From Candidatus Brocadiaceae bacterium S225 (lineage in GTDB: Bacteria > Planctomycetota > Brocadiia > Brocadiales > Scalinduaceae): DNA of 64,000 nucleotides. Below the pieces are notes generated by a model. That model did no database searches, was not told where the DNA came from, and saw nothing but the letters and a program-made list of their open reading frames with translations. The stretch is from the NCBI GenBank assembly GCA_007859995.1, contig SMSL01000004.1, positions 62,001 to 126,000 of the forward strand, in the 5' to 3' direction. Both the position numbers and the translations under genes were made by a program. Numbering within the stretch: the first letter of the stretch is position 1; every line of letters starts with the position of its first letter. This document shows positions 37,278 to 46,708 of this stretch, piece by piece.

Positions 37278-38201
37278 CTATTTTTTATCTTTCACTGACA
37301 ATGGATCCTGAGAAGCATTTGAGGCTTTCTTGAATGCATTGATAATCAAGTGAAATGTTGCGCGGAAGGTCAGAAGAACTGACGCAATTAGTCGACGAGG
37401 GTCGCTAAAGCCGTATGTATAGTGCAAGCAATAAAAGCGATAGACACCCCGGTGGAAGTTGACAATTCGTAATGGATTCTTTTTAAGAGATCGCTTATTA
37501 TTATCGTGATGTGTGATAACAGCCCCGGGAAGAAAAAAGATAGATCCTCCGGCTTTCTGAAGCCTTTTGCACCAATCAGCATCTACCCAATACGAATGGT
37601 ACTCTTCATCCCACTCACCGATAGTATCATATGTTTTTTTACTGAACATCATACAGGCAGCTGAGACGTGTTGAACCTGATATGGACCATGTTTCCTCAC
37701 CGCAAAATTATAGTGATCAAGGTAACGTCGGGAAAATGGGTTGTTTGGGAATCGCCGAGTCAGTATGCTTTGCCTCCCAAATATTCCATTAATTTCAGAA
37801 GGAAAATTTCTGGCACTCTCTTGTACGGTGCCATCTGTATTGAGTGTTTTCGGGGCGACCATCCATATATTAGGATGTTGCTTCAGGTATTCAAACATTT
37901 TCCCGATAACATCCGGTTTCAACTCTACATCTGCGTCCAAAAGCAGTATGTGACCATTTTTTACCAATCGGCACCCTTGATTTACCGCTTTAGTGTGACC
38001 AACATTGACAGTGTTTTTGACCAATTGTACTTGTGGATATTTTTCATGAATTTTCTCAAGGGTTCCATCCATTGAATTGTTATCTATTATAATAATATTA
38101 AAGTCAGAATAATCTGAATTATATATTGAAGAAAGACATGGATCCAGGTAATGCCAGCAATTAAAACTTATAATAAGAATTGTGATTTCGGAATGATTCA
38201 T
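37278..38201 (-). CDS. family 2 glycosyltransferase
   Basis: 307 residues. GT-A fold with ITILIISFNCWHYLDPCLSSIY, the nucleotide-binding IIIIDNNSMDGT, LLLDADVEL (DxD-like, about 91-99) and a WDEEYHSYWVDADWCKRLQKAG acceptor-side block. Inverting transfer of a sugar from a nucleotide donor onto the growing repeat unit is expected. Resembles rhamnosyltransferases of the WbbL type, which would suit the rfb genes nearby. 35 bases downstream of radical SAM copy 3. Confidence 0.87.
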   Translation of the reverse strand: MNHSEITILIISFNCWHYLDPCLSSIYNSDYSDFNIIIIDNNSMDGTLEKIHEKYPQVQLVKNTVNVGHTKAVNQGCRLVKNGHILLLDADVELKPDVIGKMFEYLKQHPNIWMVAPKTLNTDGTVQESARNFPSEINGIFGRQSILTRRFPNNPFSRRYLDHYNFAVRKHGPYQVQHVSAACMMFSKKTYDTIGEWDEEYHSYWVDADWCKRLQKAGGSIFFLPGAVITHHDNNKRSLKKNPLRIVNFHRGVYRFYCLHYTYGFSDPRRLIASVLLTFRATFHLIINAFKKASNASQDPLSVKDKK

Positions 38202-38236
38202 ATTTGAAATTTACCTGTTCGTTTGTATAAAAGTTA

Positions 38237-39292
38237 TTATTTTTTAAAAAGCGGGCATCGAGCACAGCTGGTTTGCGCCGTTTTATCACCATTTGAAAAT
38301 AGCTCCCTGGCACCCTGGTAATACTCATTGTTCCAAATCTGAGATAATTCAGTGTCCAACAGACTTCCAAATGATTCGCTTTCTTTCCATACAGCGCAGC
38401 AAGGGGCAACAACACCTACCGGATTTATTGTAATAGATCTATAGAGGTAAAAACATCCACCTTCAGCCGGTTTCTGAAGAAATCTATCAATCGTATATCC
38501 CTCTTTATCAGGAGGAATATAGGGATACCATTTTTCAGCAAGTTTCTGTTTGTCGTTAATGTCAAACGGAAGGCCGACCGGAATGAATCTGATTAAATCT
38601 ACGCCTAACTCTTTTGCCATTCTTTTAGCTTCATCTATTTGATGGCAATTATGTTTCATTACCAGAAATTGCCACTCAATAAAAGGGGTTTTGCTTTTCA
38701 TTCTTTTCTTTTCTTGAATAATAGATTTTAAATTCCCGAGTACATTTTCCAATTTCCCTCCCACTCGGTACGTGCTATAAACATCCTGAGATGTTCCGTC
38801 CAACGATACTATAAGGTACTCCAGTCCTGTCTGAATAAGTTTTTCAGCACTAAATGGAAATGTGTTAAGGTTTGTACTCAGGTTGGTGCCTATATTTTTC
38901 ACAGAACTATAATGGAGCATTTCCAAGATGTCAGGATTCAGAAAAGGTTCCCCCCAATTGTGTAACGTAACCTCATAAGCATAAGGTGCAAAGATATCAA
39001 TTGCTTTTTTAAAATCTTGAAATTTGACAAGCTGTCTGTTTACACTTGTTTCTCTGAGACCTGTAGGGCATAGAGGACACTGTAAGTTACAGATATTGCC
39101 AGTATCAAAAATAATAATATATGGATATCCTGCTACCACTTTCTTCTTCCTTATGCGATCCACTTCAACCTTGAACAAGTTATAGATTTTTAAAGGGGTG
39201 CTATGATTTAATAATGTAGTTATATGGCGTTTTAGTCTTGTATACTGCGGGGTTTTCTTTAGACTATTTTCAATATCTGGATTCATCGTCAT
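38237..39292 (-). CDS. radical SAM/SPASM-domain protein, copy 3
   Basis: 351 residues, related to but more divergent than copies 1 and 2. Radical SAM motif CNLQCPLC, NWGEPFLNP, SLDGTSQDVYSTYRVGGKLE, and a SPASM end GCFYLYRSITINPVGVVAPCCAVWKESESFGSLL...CARCPLFKK. It lies between two glycosyltransferase genes in the same transcription unit, which again points to a glycan-related substrate. Chemistry unknown. Confidence 0.85.
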   Translation of the reverse strand: MTMNPDIENSLKKTPQYTRLKRHITTLLNHSTPLKIYNLFKVEVDRIRKKKVVAGYPYIIIFDTGNICNLQCPLCPTGLRETSVNRQLVKFQDFKKAIDIFAPYAYEVTLHNWGEPFLNPDILEMLHYSSVKNIGTNLSTNLNTFPFSAEKLIQTGLEYLIVSLDGTSQDVYSTYRVGGKLENVLGNLKSIIQEKKRMKSKTPFIEWQFLVMKHNCHQIDEAKRMAKELGVDLIRFIPVGLPFDINDKQKLAEKWYPYIPPDKEGYTIDRFLQKPAEGGCFYLYRSITINPVGVVAPCCAVWKESESFGSLLDTELSQIWNNEYYQGARELFSNGDKTAQTSCARCPLFKK

Positions 39293-39305
39293 GATAGTTT
39301 ACCGG

Positions 39306-40349
39306 TTAAGAAGGATGTAATGTCGTTTTAGAAACATCAGCTACCCCTTTGTGAAAGTGATATGAGATAGCACAACGATAAAACAACTTGTGCATGAAAC
39401 GGGCTATAAACGTGTTTTTTTCAGCACATTTCATCAGAGGATACCATATATATGGAACCGTGATAAGATTAAACATGATCACTCGTATAACCTGGCCAGC
39501 AATAAGCAAAAACGGATTACTGTCTAACCCTAAAAGACCATTGTGTGATTTAAAGACTGAGTGATAATCCTTTAAAAATCTTGGGTTGAGGACATGGTAA
39601 CGAATCGTGAGTGCCGGATCATCAACAACCTTTCGCAATTTGACCCATGTTAATCCCTTTTTATATGCAGTCTGCATAGCCTGGTCAAGGGTAACAAGAT
39701 GATAATGATATCCCAGAGCTTTCTTATTATACAAAATTTTCAACCCTTTTTTGCAAAGCCTGTATCCCAATTCAACATCCTCGTGCGCGTATGCACCGCC
39801 TTTTACCAGATTTTCGTTGAACATACCATTATCAATTAAAAATTTCCTTTTGAATGAAATATTACATGCAAAAAAAAGATAATCTGGTAATTGTCTGAGA
39901 TTTTCCAGTTCGCTAAATCTAAAAGGATCCCAAACTTTAAGAAAAACCGACTGATTAAGAGCAGGGGATTGTATAACTTTACCAAGAATAGCGATATTAT
40001 CCTCCTGGCACTGCATATGATCATTCATATGCTCCTTAAGTGCTTGAGGGGCAAGATGGATATCGTCTGCTATGAGACAGATAATAGGCGCATTTGCGGC
40101 CCTTATTCCTCGATTCTGTGTGTAGCAAATCCCCTTATTCGGATGTTTCAAATACAATATCTTAAACGGTAGATCTGTCTGTAAAGACCTGACTACCTCT
40201 TCTGTATTGTCAGGAGAACCGTCATCTACAATAACCACCTCAAATTTATCTGGACTTAATGTCTGTTCTGCCAGATATTGAAGTGTTATCGGTAAGATTT
40301 TGCTCCTGTTATATGTGGCAATTACAACACTAATTTGGAGTTCTGTCAA
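39306..40349 (-). CDS. family 2 glycosyltransferase, C-terminally extended
   Basis: 347 residues with ISVVIATYNRSKILPITLQYLAEQ, VVIVDDGSPDNT, CLIADDIHLAP (DD metal region) and a YAHEDVELGYRLCKKG catalytic-side block. It probably starts at TTG (40349), nine bases after a GAGGGG ribosome binding site. Closely related in layout to the protein at 42758-43762, so the two are likely paralogues. Cytoplasmic face of the membrane; donor and acceptor unknown. Confidence 0.87.
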   Translation of the reverse strand: MTELQISVVIATYNRSKILPITLQYLAEQTLSPDKFEVVIVDDGSPDNTEEVVRSLQTDLPFKILYLKHPNKGICYTQNRGIRAANAPIICLIADDIHLAPQALKEHMNDHMQCQEDNIAILGKVIQSPALNQSVFLKVWDPFRFSELENLRQLPDYLFFACNISFKRKFLIDNGMFNENLVKGGAYAHEDVELGYRLCKKGLKILYNKKALGYHYHLVTLDQAMQTAYKKGLTWVKLRKVVDDPALTIRYHVLNPRFLKDYHSVFKSHNGLLGLDSNPFLLIAGQVIRVIMFNLITVPYIWYPLMKCAEKNTFIARFMHKLFYRCAISYHFHKGVADVSKTTLHPS

Positions 40350-40392
40350 TAAACTGACCCCTCTACAAAAAAACTTATACTGACAAACACTT

Positions 40393-41880
40393 TTACTGGA
40401 ACGCTTCTCCCTCCCCTTTTTCCTGCATACGATGGAGAGCCATGCTGATACCTAAAAATACCCAGAGCTGAGCATATGGCGTAGCCTCCCTGAACATCAT
40501 GTTAGTCAGTCCGTCAAGTAAATATCCAACAAGCCCGCATAATATTGCGAGTGCTAATATTCGTATCAATCGATCATTGCTATTAATCAATTTAAAGCAC
40601 CGCCTTACTGCAAGGAATATAATTCCATAAAAGGAAACAAAACCAAATATTCCCTTTTCTGCAACTAACCACAAATAAGCATTATGTATTGGCCTTTCAC
40701 TCATAGCACCATCATGACCAAGAATTCGTATAGAAGGATCTGTGATTGCCTCGATATAATTACCGGGTCCATAACCAAAGAAAATGTTTTGTTTCCATAT
40801 ATTCAATGCTGATGATACCATATCGTATCTTGTTTCCATAAGTCCTTCGGGAGCATTAAACAATTTTAAATCAATAATCTGAAAGGCCTTTGGTATAAAC
40901 GGCATTCCCGCAAGTATTAACGCCATTAAAATTATCAGGGACCGACCTTCTTTCCATTTCAAAAATATGACACTTAAGGCAAGAATGGTTGATGACGCGA
41001 AGCTGAGCCATCCTGATCTGGAAAATGTTATGATAAGACCCCCGACACCAAGCATGAATATCAAGGCGATAAGTACCCGTTTAAATGGCCTTAAAAATCC
41101 GCTCATCATAAACACAAAAGAAATTGGCAATATCATGGAGTAATACAGGCCAAGCGAATGCGGATCTATGGTGGTTCCGGAACCCCTTATTTCGTTTTCT
41201 ACTCCCGGAACTTTTCCCTGGTTAGCAAAATCTTCTGATTGTACATTTCCTTTTGCTGACGCAATACCGACATTTCCTGTCAAACGTTCATAGAATGCTA
41301 TCGGACTTTCAATGGCAATTGCCAACAAAAATAACGCTATGATTAGGCTCAGATACTTACGCTTTATTTTATGGACAATAAAGAAATAAATAAGTATGTA
41401 TTTAATATTGTAAATTATGTCAAAAAGAGCAAGTTGCTTATTTGGAGCTCCAAACATGGAAATCAACTGAGAAAATATGAGCAAGAAGATCAAAGCGTCC
41501 ACTTTGTTCAACTTTGGTAAAGGCTCTTTCTTTGTGACAAAAATTTGACAGAACCAGAGAAAATATGCCAGCAATAACATCAATTCTGGCAGCCCAATAC
41601 TTATACCCCTTGCAGGTACTGCTACTTCTATTGCAAACATCCATTTACCAAAAATGGAAAAAGGTATAATAAAGACGAATGCATATACGAGAAATTCATC
41701 AAGGTAGTAAACGAACACCATGGCCAGTGAAAGGAAAAGAACGGCGCCTGTTATTGCTAATGCGTATCGAAATTCAAATGTAGTAATCTTCCAAACCAGA
41801 AAAGAAAATAAGACGCCCAATATTATGGCAACCCATGATCTGTTTTCTGTGACATTTATTATTTTATTAAAATGCGCCAT
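40393..41880 (-). CDS. O-antigen ligase/polymerase family membrane protein
   Basis: 495 residues, about 12 membrane helices with a large periplasmic loop near 345-400 holding GPGNYIEAITDPSIRILGHDGAMSERPIHNAYLWLVAEKG (the H-containing Wzy_C/WaaL block). Expected to polymerise or ligate glycan repeat units at the periplasmic face. It overlaps the priming sugar transferase gene by 14 bases. Whether it is a Wzy polymerase or a WaaL-type ligase cannot be told from the sequence. Confidence 0.87.
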   Translation of the reverse strand: MAHFNKIINVTENRSWVAIILGVLFSFLVWKITTFEFRYALAITGAVLFLSLAMVFVYYLDEFLVYAFVFIIPFSIFGKWMFAIEVAVPARGISIGLPELMLLLAYFLWFCQIFVTKKEPLPKLNKVDALIFLLIFSQLISMFGAPNKQLALFDIIYNIKYILIYFFIVHKIKRKYLSLIIALFLLAIAIESPIAFYERLTGNVGIASAKGNVQSEDFANQGKVPGVENEIRGSGTTIDPHSLGLYYSMILPISFVFMMSGFLRPFKRVLIALIFMLGVGGLIITFSRSGWLSFASSTILALSVIFLKWKEGRSLIILMALILAGMPFIPKAFQIIDLKLFNAPEGLMETRYDMVSSALNIWKQNIFFGYGPGNYIEAITDPSIRILGHDGAMSERPIHNAYLWLVAEKGIFGFVSFYGIIFLAVRRCFKLINSNDRLIRILALAILCGLVGYLLDGLTNMMFREATPYAQLWVFLGISMALHRMQEKGEGEAFQ

Positions 41881-42727
41881 GTCTCATTATTACACTCCAG
41901 ACGGTCATAATGATAATTTTCATATCAAGCCAGACGGACTTACTATTCGTATATTCCAGATCGCATGAAACTGTATCCTGAAATGACAGCCTGCCTCTAC
42001 CTCTAATCTGAGAGAGCCCGGTAATTCCTGGTTTAACAGTGAATTTTTTCATCTGTTCCGGCCGATAGTTATGAATCATCTCGTAAACTTCCGGTCTTGG
42101 ACCAACCAGTCTCATATCTCCTTTGAGTACGTTCCAGAAATTTGGCAATTCATCCAGCGTGGATTTGCGAAACCATTCTCCAATTTTTGACACCCTGGGA
42201 TCATTCTGGTATTTAAATGCTATTGTCTCAATCTCTTCTTTTGTGTAATTGTAATCATATAATTCAGGAAATCTCTTCCGCGCGTCCACGTACATTGTCC
42301 TGAATTTGACAAATCTAAATGTTGTTGGGACCCAATACTCCTTGTCTGGAGAAAAGTCCGGATCACAAATCTGATATCTCACATCACTCTGGATGTCTGC
42401 GCCTCTAACCTTCTTGCTCCTGGAACACCTGTCCTGAAAAAACAAAGCGGGACCGGGAGTATCTAATTTGATAATTATCCCTATTATTACCATTATTGGT
42501 ATGGTCAGTAACAAGACAGTAGCACTAAAAGCAAATTCAACTATTCTATAAATGATTCTTGCTATCTTCTCCCAAATAGACAGATGGTCTCCATATCCAT
42601 GATTAATTGGGATACAGACGATCTTATGAGCGTTCTGTTTGTCTGCAAGAATGGTTTCCCGTGTATCTGAGCCTTCCGCTTTGCTGGTTGATCTGACATT
42701 TGGTATTAATCCTTTACGGCCTTGCAT
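41867..42727 (-). CDS. undecaprenyl-phosphate sugar phosphotransferase (priming enzyme)
   Basis: 286 residues. One membrane segment (about 68-90) then the bacterial sugar transferase domain: DTPGPALFFQDRC, FVKFRTMYVDA, STLDELPNFWNVLKGDMRLVGPRPEVYEMI and the GLSQIRGRG block. Such enzymes put the first sugar-1-phosphate on undecaprenyl phosphate. It lacks the extra N-terminal helices of WcaJ/WbaP, so it is nearer the monotopic PglC/WecP-like type. Confidence 0.9.
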   Translation of the reverse strand: MQGRKGLIPNVRSTSKAEGSDTRETILADKQNAHKIVCIPINHGYGDHLSIWEKIARIIYRIVEFAFSATVLLLTIPIMVIIGIIIKLDTPGPALFFQDRCSRSKKVRGADIQSDVRYQICDPDFSPDKEYWVPTTFRFVKFRTMYVDARKRFPELYDYNYTKEEIETIAFKYQNDPRVSKIGEWFRKSTLDELPNFWNVLKGDMRLVGPRPEVYEMIHNYRPEQMKKFTVKPGITGLSQIRGRGRLSFQDTVSCDLEYTNSKSVWLDMKIIIMTVWSVIMRHGAF

Positions 42728-42757
42728 GTTAAAACTTTCTTTTTAAAACTGATTAAT

Positions 42758-43762
42758 TTATCGAAGTTTATTTTCTGATTGCCTTCTTCTACTGGCTTGG
42801 AGTTCTTTGAATCCTTCTCTAAGGAAAAAACTCGTAGTCCCTCTATAAGTAAGACTAGAAGCAAATAGTTCTGCAAGCCGATTTGTTTCCGCCTTTTTCA
42901 ATACCGGCAGCCAGAATTTATGAATTGACCACTTATTAAAGACACACCTTCTTACAATCTCGCGAGGAAGAATTTTTAAAAATGCTTTAAGGCCGGCTTC
43001 CAGCGTTGCTATTTTATAAATAGGAAATACATACGGTTTTGGAATATTATCACTCAACATATCAAAATTAAGGCCTCTCTCGTAAGCTCTTTTACAACAT
43101 CTCTCTAACGATTCTTCATGAAAGTGATATGCCAGAGCATCCTCATTGTGGAGGATTTTAAGACCGTGCCGGCTTAATCGGTAGCCAAGTTCTGCATCCT
43201 CATGTGCAGCACCCTTCCTCTCGCGGAACATACCGTTTTCAAGTAAAAAGTTTTTCTTTACAGATATGTTGCATGCATAAAAAAAAATTCCAGGTACTTC
43301 ACGCATTCCTTTAAATTTATGAATGTGAAAGCCGTCCCAGTTTTTGTGCATCACCGTAGCTGGGAGATCTGGAGATTGAATAACGTTACCTAAAACAGCA
43401 ACACTTTCTTCAGTATTTTCTTTATGCATCTTGATATGTTGTATCAATAGATCGGGTGTCGCCCAAATATCATCAGCTATCAGTAGCAACAAATCACTTC
43501 TGGCTTCCTGGATTCCCCTGTTTTCAGTATAACCAGGTCCTCGGTTCTCATGCCACATATATTTTAACGTATATGGCATTTTAGAAATCATTGAGTGCAC
43601 CATTTCTGATGTTTTGTCACCCGAACCATCGTCAACAACAATTACTTCAAAATCATGCGGCGCTATGCTCTGTACTGACAATTTTTCAAGTGTGATTTTC
43701 AATGTGTCACAACGACGATATGTTGCAATCACCACGCTTATCAACGGTTTACAATTTCGCAT
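42758..43762 (-). CDS. family 2 glycosyltransferase, paralogue of the one at 39306
   Basis: 334 residues with ISVVIATYRRCDTLKITLEKLSVQ, VIVVDDGSGDKT, LLIADDIWATPD and AAHEDAELGYRLSRHG. The match to 39306-40349 extends along most of the length, including the DDxW/H metal block and the basic C-terminal end. The ATG overlaps the end of the upstream UGM-like gene by 14 bases, consistent with coupled expression. Specificity unknown. Confidence 0.87.
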   Translation of the reverse strand: MRNCKPLISVVIATYRRCDTLKITLEKLSVQSIAPHDFEVIVVDDGSGDKTSEMVHSMISKMPYTLKYMWHENRGPGYTENRGIQEARSDLLLLIADDIWATPDLLIQHIKMHKENTEESVAVLGNVIQSPDLPATVMHKNWDGFHIHKFKGMREVPGIFFYACNISVKKNFLLENGMFRERKGAAHEDAELGYRLSRHGLKILHNEDALAYHFHEESLERCCKRAYERGLNFDMLSDNIPKPYVFPIYKIATLEAGLKAFLKILPREIVRRCVFNKWSIHKFWLPVLKKAETNRLAELFASSLTYRGTTSFFLREGFKELQASRRRQSENKLR

Positions 43763-45089
43763 GACGACTCTTTTGCTTCCTGGCCACTTTCTCTATTCCT
43801 TTAGCCTCTGCAGCGACCTTTTTGCCGTCGAGAATCGCATCATCCATCCACTGGTATTCCCAGTTTCCATATCTCCCCGCACAAAGAATACTGTGGCTCT
43901 CGAAATATTTCTTTAATTTTTTCAAACATTCAACCCTTTTATAGTCATAAATAACGTAGCCGTAAGGAATATCCCTAACGTCGATAAGGTCAATTTTATC
44001 TTTTTTTGTCAAAACTTTTGCATGGATTAGATCTTTTACAACAGTATCCCCAATGTTTTTTTTATCGATAGGCTTCTTCTTTGAATATGAAATTTCTGCT
44101 GTAATTGAACTCTTTCCTCTCGGGGTTAATGAAGAAGCAAAGTTCTTGAGAAAACTGATCCTGAAAAATGAATATTTTTTCTCATGATAATATATCCAAT
44201 GGTTATCATTTAATTTGTCGTTGTTAATGCCAATGTTCACACACAAAATCGAGTTGTACTTCAACCGTCTGGATTCCATAGCGATATCCTTTGGAGCGCT
44301 GGTCAGCTTGGTGAGTTCAGGCAGGGGGATTGTTGAAATCAATACCTCATAATTTACTTTTGTGCCGTCAAAAAAAAATACTTCCTTATTATACAGATCA
44401 ATTTTAACAGCCTTTTTGTTATTTATAACATGTATACCGCTTTTGTGGAATTCGTCAGGTATTGCTGAAATGCCAGATTTCCTGGGATATCTGAATGTTG
44501 CGTTTGGACCAAATCCTTTCTTTTGATCTGCTAATGCTCCTTCAATGACTTCTTCAAGACTGGGAAGAGGTATCCTGGTTCCGAGCCATTCTGTAGTTAT
44601 CTGCCTGGGATGAACAGTCCAGAATTTTTCTGAATATGGAATCATAAAATGTTTAGCTATTGCTTCTCCGAAAGTGGCTATCAGCCACTGTTCATAATTA
44701 TAGTATTCGGAATTTTTATTATTCTTCTGTTTGCAATAGTTTTCAACAAATGATATTAAGCATGATTTGACAAGAGGTACGGGCAATCCAAATGTATTTG
44801 CTTGAAACGGATATCTTGTTAGCTTGCCAGATGAATAAATCCATGCCTTCCTTGTCTGTGTTTTGAGATTTACGCCCAACTTGTCCTGCAGTAATCGAAG
44901 TACATATTTATTTTTTGTATGCAATACATGGATTCCAAGATCAAATGTATATCCATCAACAGTTGGAGATATGCACGTACCTCCAATCTGTTCTTCACCC
45001 TCATAGACAGTATAGCCTCCGTGGTAAGCCGCGCTTAGCCCGGTAAGTCCACCGCCAAGGATAATTGTTGCTTGTTTCTCATTTTTCAT
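43749..45089 (-). CDS. FAD-dependent oxidoreductase, UDP-galactopyranose mutase/amine oxidase-like
   Basis: 446 residues. N-terminal FAD motif IILGGGLTGLSAAYH followed by YTVYEGEEQIGGTC, a shortened spacer compared with most relatives. A middle block with YPFQANTFGLP, SEKFWTVHPRQITTEWLGTRIPLPS and a C-terminal AGRYGNWEYQWMDDAILDGKK cap typical of UGM-like and protoporphyrinogen oxidase-like proteins in glycan clusters. No membrane segment. Exact reaction unclear; a sugar-ring or sugar-oxidation step is likely from context. Confidence 0.82.
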   Translation of the reverse strand: MKNEKQATIILGGGLTGLSAAYHGGYTVYEGEEQIGGTCISPTVDGYTFDLGIHVLHTKNKYVLRLLQDKLGVNLKTQTRKAWIYSSGKLTRYPFQANTFGLPVPLVKSCLISFVENYCKQKNNKNSEYYNYEQWLIATFGEAIAKHFMIPYSEKFWTVHPRQITTEWLGTRIPLPSLEEVIEGALADQKKGFGPNATFRYPRKSGISAIPDEFHKSGIHVINNKKAVKIDLYNKEVFFFDGTKVNYEVLISTIPLPELTKLTSAPKDIAMESRRLKYNSILCVNIGINNDKLNDNHWIYYHEKKYSFFRISFLKNFASSLTPRGKSSITAEISYSKKKPIDKKNIGDTVVKDLIHAKVLTKKDKIDLIDVRDIPYGYVIYDYKRVECLKKLKKYFESHSILCAGRYGNWEYQWMDDAILDGKKVAAEAKGIEKVARKQKSRHAKL

Positions 45090-45268
45090 TTTCCAATTTT
45101 GTTAAGAATGTAATATACAGTTATCGCTAATGCGGAACCCCATGTCGCAATAATAAATAATCTTATAAATGGATGCAACCTCTTCCGTCGTTTGATTTGT
45201 TTTGTACAGGTTAATGAGTTTTCTGTATTAAAAGGAGGATTTTCCAACTTATCATTATTCTGTTTCAT
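45086..45268 (-). CDS. small single-pass membrane protein
   Basis: 60 residues: a polar N-terminal part (1-30), a basic patch KQIKRRKRLHP, and one membrane helix (about 35-56, LFIIATWGSALAITVYYIL). It overlaps the FAD protein gene by four bases, so it belongs to the operon. No family recognised; it could anchor or assist its neighbour. Confidence 0.6.
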   Translation of the reverse strand: MKQNNDKLENPPFNTENSLTCTKQIKRRKRLHPFIRLFIIATWGSALAITVYYILNKIGK

Positions 45269-45367
45269 TTTTTTTTTGCTTACTAAAAAATTAGATTTTC
45301 AATTCAACAGCAGAAGATTTCTGTCGTAAAAAACAGATTACCACAAAAGTATTACAGGAAGTAAAAA

Positions 45368-46705
45368 TTACTTTATAGCGGGATCATTCCTGCGCCCTTT
45401 AACACCACGGGACACAAAAAAGGTGCGTATATTAAAGAAGGCAAATACATATACCATTCCAACAGAAAAACACAGCCCCAGAAGTAACGTTAATCCTACA
45501 TGATAAATTTTTATTGGTTGTACGGGTTTTAATGGAATTTCAGCATGGTGCATAATTTTCACTTCGCACTCGCTGATATAAGTTTGTGAGAATGATTCGA
45601 GAACCAGGTCGTTTAGATTAATGTATCTCCGTGTACTAGCCTCGTTTTTCATATTCATTTTCGCTAGCCAACTTTGAACATCAAGAAGAGTCTGCAATCT
45701 CATTTTCAACGCATCTATTGACTCTCCCATCGCCTCCCTTGTAGCGATCAGACCTTGTAAATCAGCTTTTTCAAACAGGCTTTTTTTCTCCATATCTTTT
45801 AAATAATCAGGATTGGAAAAACTTTTTGAATTGTCATGAATTGACTTTAAAAGAGCCTCAACCATTTTTGTTTTCCCCTGAGCGCCAGCATCTAATCTTA
45901 TATATTCAGTTTCTAACTCATACAGGCGGGTTATCCCTTCCTCAATTTCATCTTTAACGGAAATAATATTATTATCGGTCAATAGTTTATGTCTCTCATC
46001 GTAATACTTATTAATTTCATCTGCTTTCTTTTCAAGATGCGCTTCCAATTTAGAATGCCGCAATAAAGCAGGCGCAAAACCCTGTTGCGTTAACCACTCT
46101 ACCAAACGCACTCCAACGGTATCAACTATCTTGGCTGCCCTTTCCGGATATTGATCTTTTACTGTCAACACATAGATATAAGAATCCTTTGTCGCTCTAA
46201 TGTTAATATTTTCTCTGAACTCTTTAATGGCGCTGACTACCGGTTCTTCTTGTATAATACGGCCGTGTTTCATTAATAACCATAAATTTGCAGAATACCT
46301 CTTCACAGAATCTTTTGCTACATGGTACCAGCGTTGAATCCACCCGGATTCAGATTTTTCCACCTCTTTATCTAAACCAAGCTCTGTAACTAAGGGCCTT
46401 AGAATTACGTCACTTCTTACAATGTCAACTAATGTTTGTACAATCACTCTGAACGGGGGAGTCGGAGCCGGTGCTCCGAATGAAGCGACGTCTTTCATAC
46501 GCATTAGACTTGTTTCAACCGGCCGATAGTATATTGTTATACCCGCTACGTACTTTTCAGAAAAAAGATATGTTAAGGCAAGAGAAGTTATTATTGCTGA
46601 AAGGCAGAAACACAGAACAAAACCTTTCTGCTGTGATAAGATTTCAAAATATTTTTTGAGATCAATGTTGAATAAATAATCGTATATGTTTCTTTTAGTC
46701 GTCAT
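45368..46705 (-). CDS. polysaccharide chain-length determinant (Wzz/GumC-like)
   Basis: 445 residues. Two membrane segments (about 29-48 and 408-432) flank a periplasmic coiled-coil domain, with the family PxxP-like stretch before TM2 (HAEIPLKPVQPIKI). No BY-kinase domain with Walker motifs is fused and none is seen nearby. It should set chain length together with the polymerase and the Wza-like exporter. It ends the cluster's inner-membrane set and starts three bases after the B12 radical SAM gene. Confidence 0.87.
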   Translation of the reverse strand: MTTKRNIYDYLFNIDLKKYFEILSQQKGFVLCFCLSAIITSLALTYLFSEKYVAGITIYYRPVETSLMRMKDVASFGAPAPTPPFRVIVQTLVDIVRSDVILRPLVTELGLDKEVEKSESGWIQRWYHVAKDSVKRYSANLWLLMKHGRIIQEEPVVSAIKEFRENINIRATKDSYIYVLTVKDQYPERAAKIVDTVGVRLVEWLTQQGFAPALLRHSKLEAHLEKKADEINKYYDERHKLLTDNNIISVKDEIEEGITRLYELETEYIRLDAGAQGKTKMVEALLKSIHDNSKSFSNPDYLKDMEKKSLFEKADLQGLIATREAMGESIDALKMRLQTLLDVQSWLAKMNMKNEASTRRYINLNDLVLESFSQTYISECEVKIMHHAEIPLKPVQPIKIYHVGLTLLLGLCFSVGMVYVFAFFNIRTFFVSRGVKGRRNDPAIK

Positions 46706-46708
46706 GCT

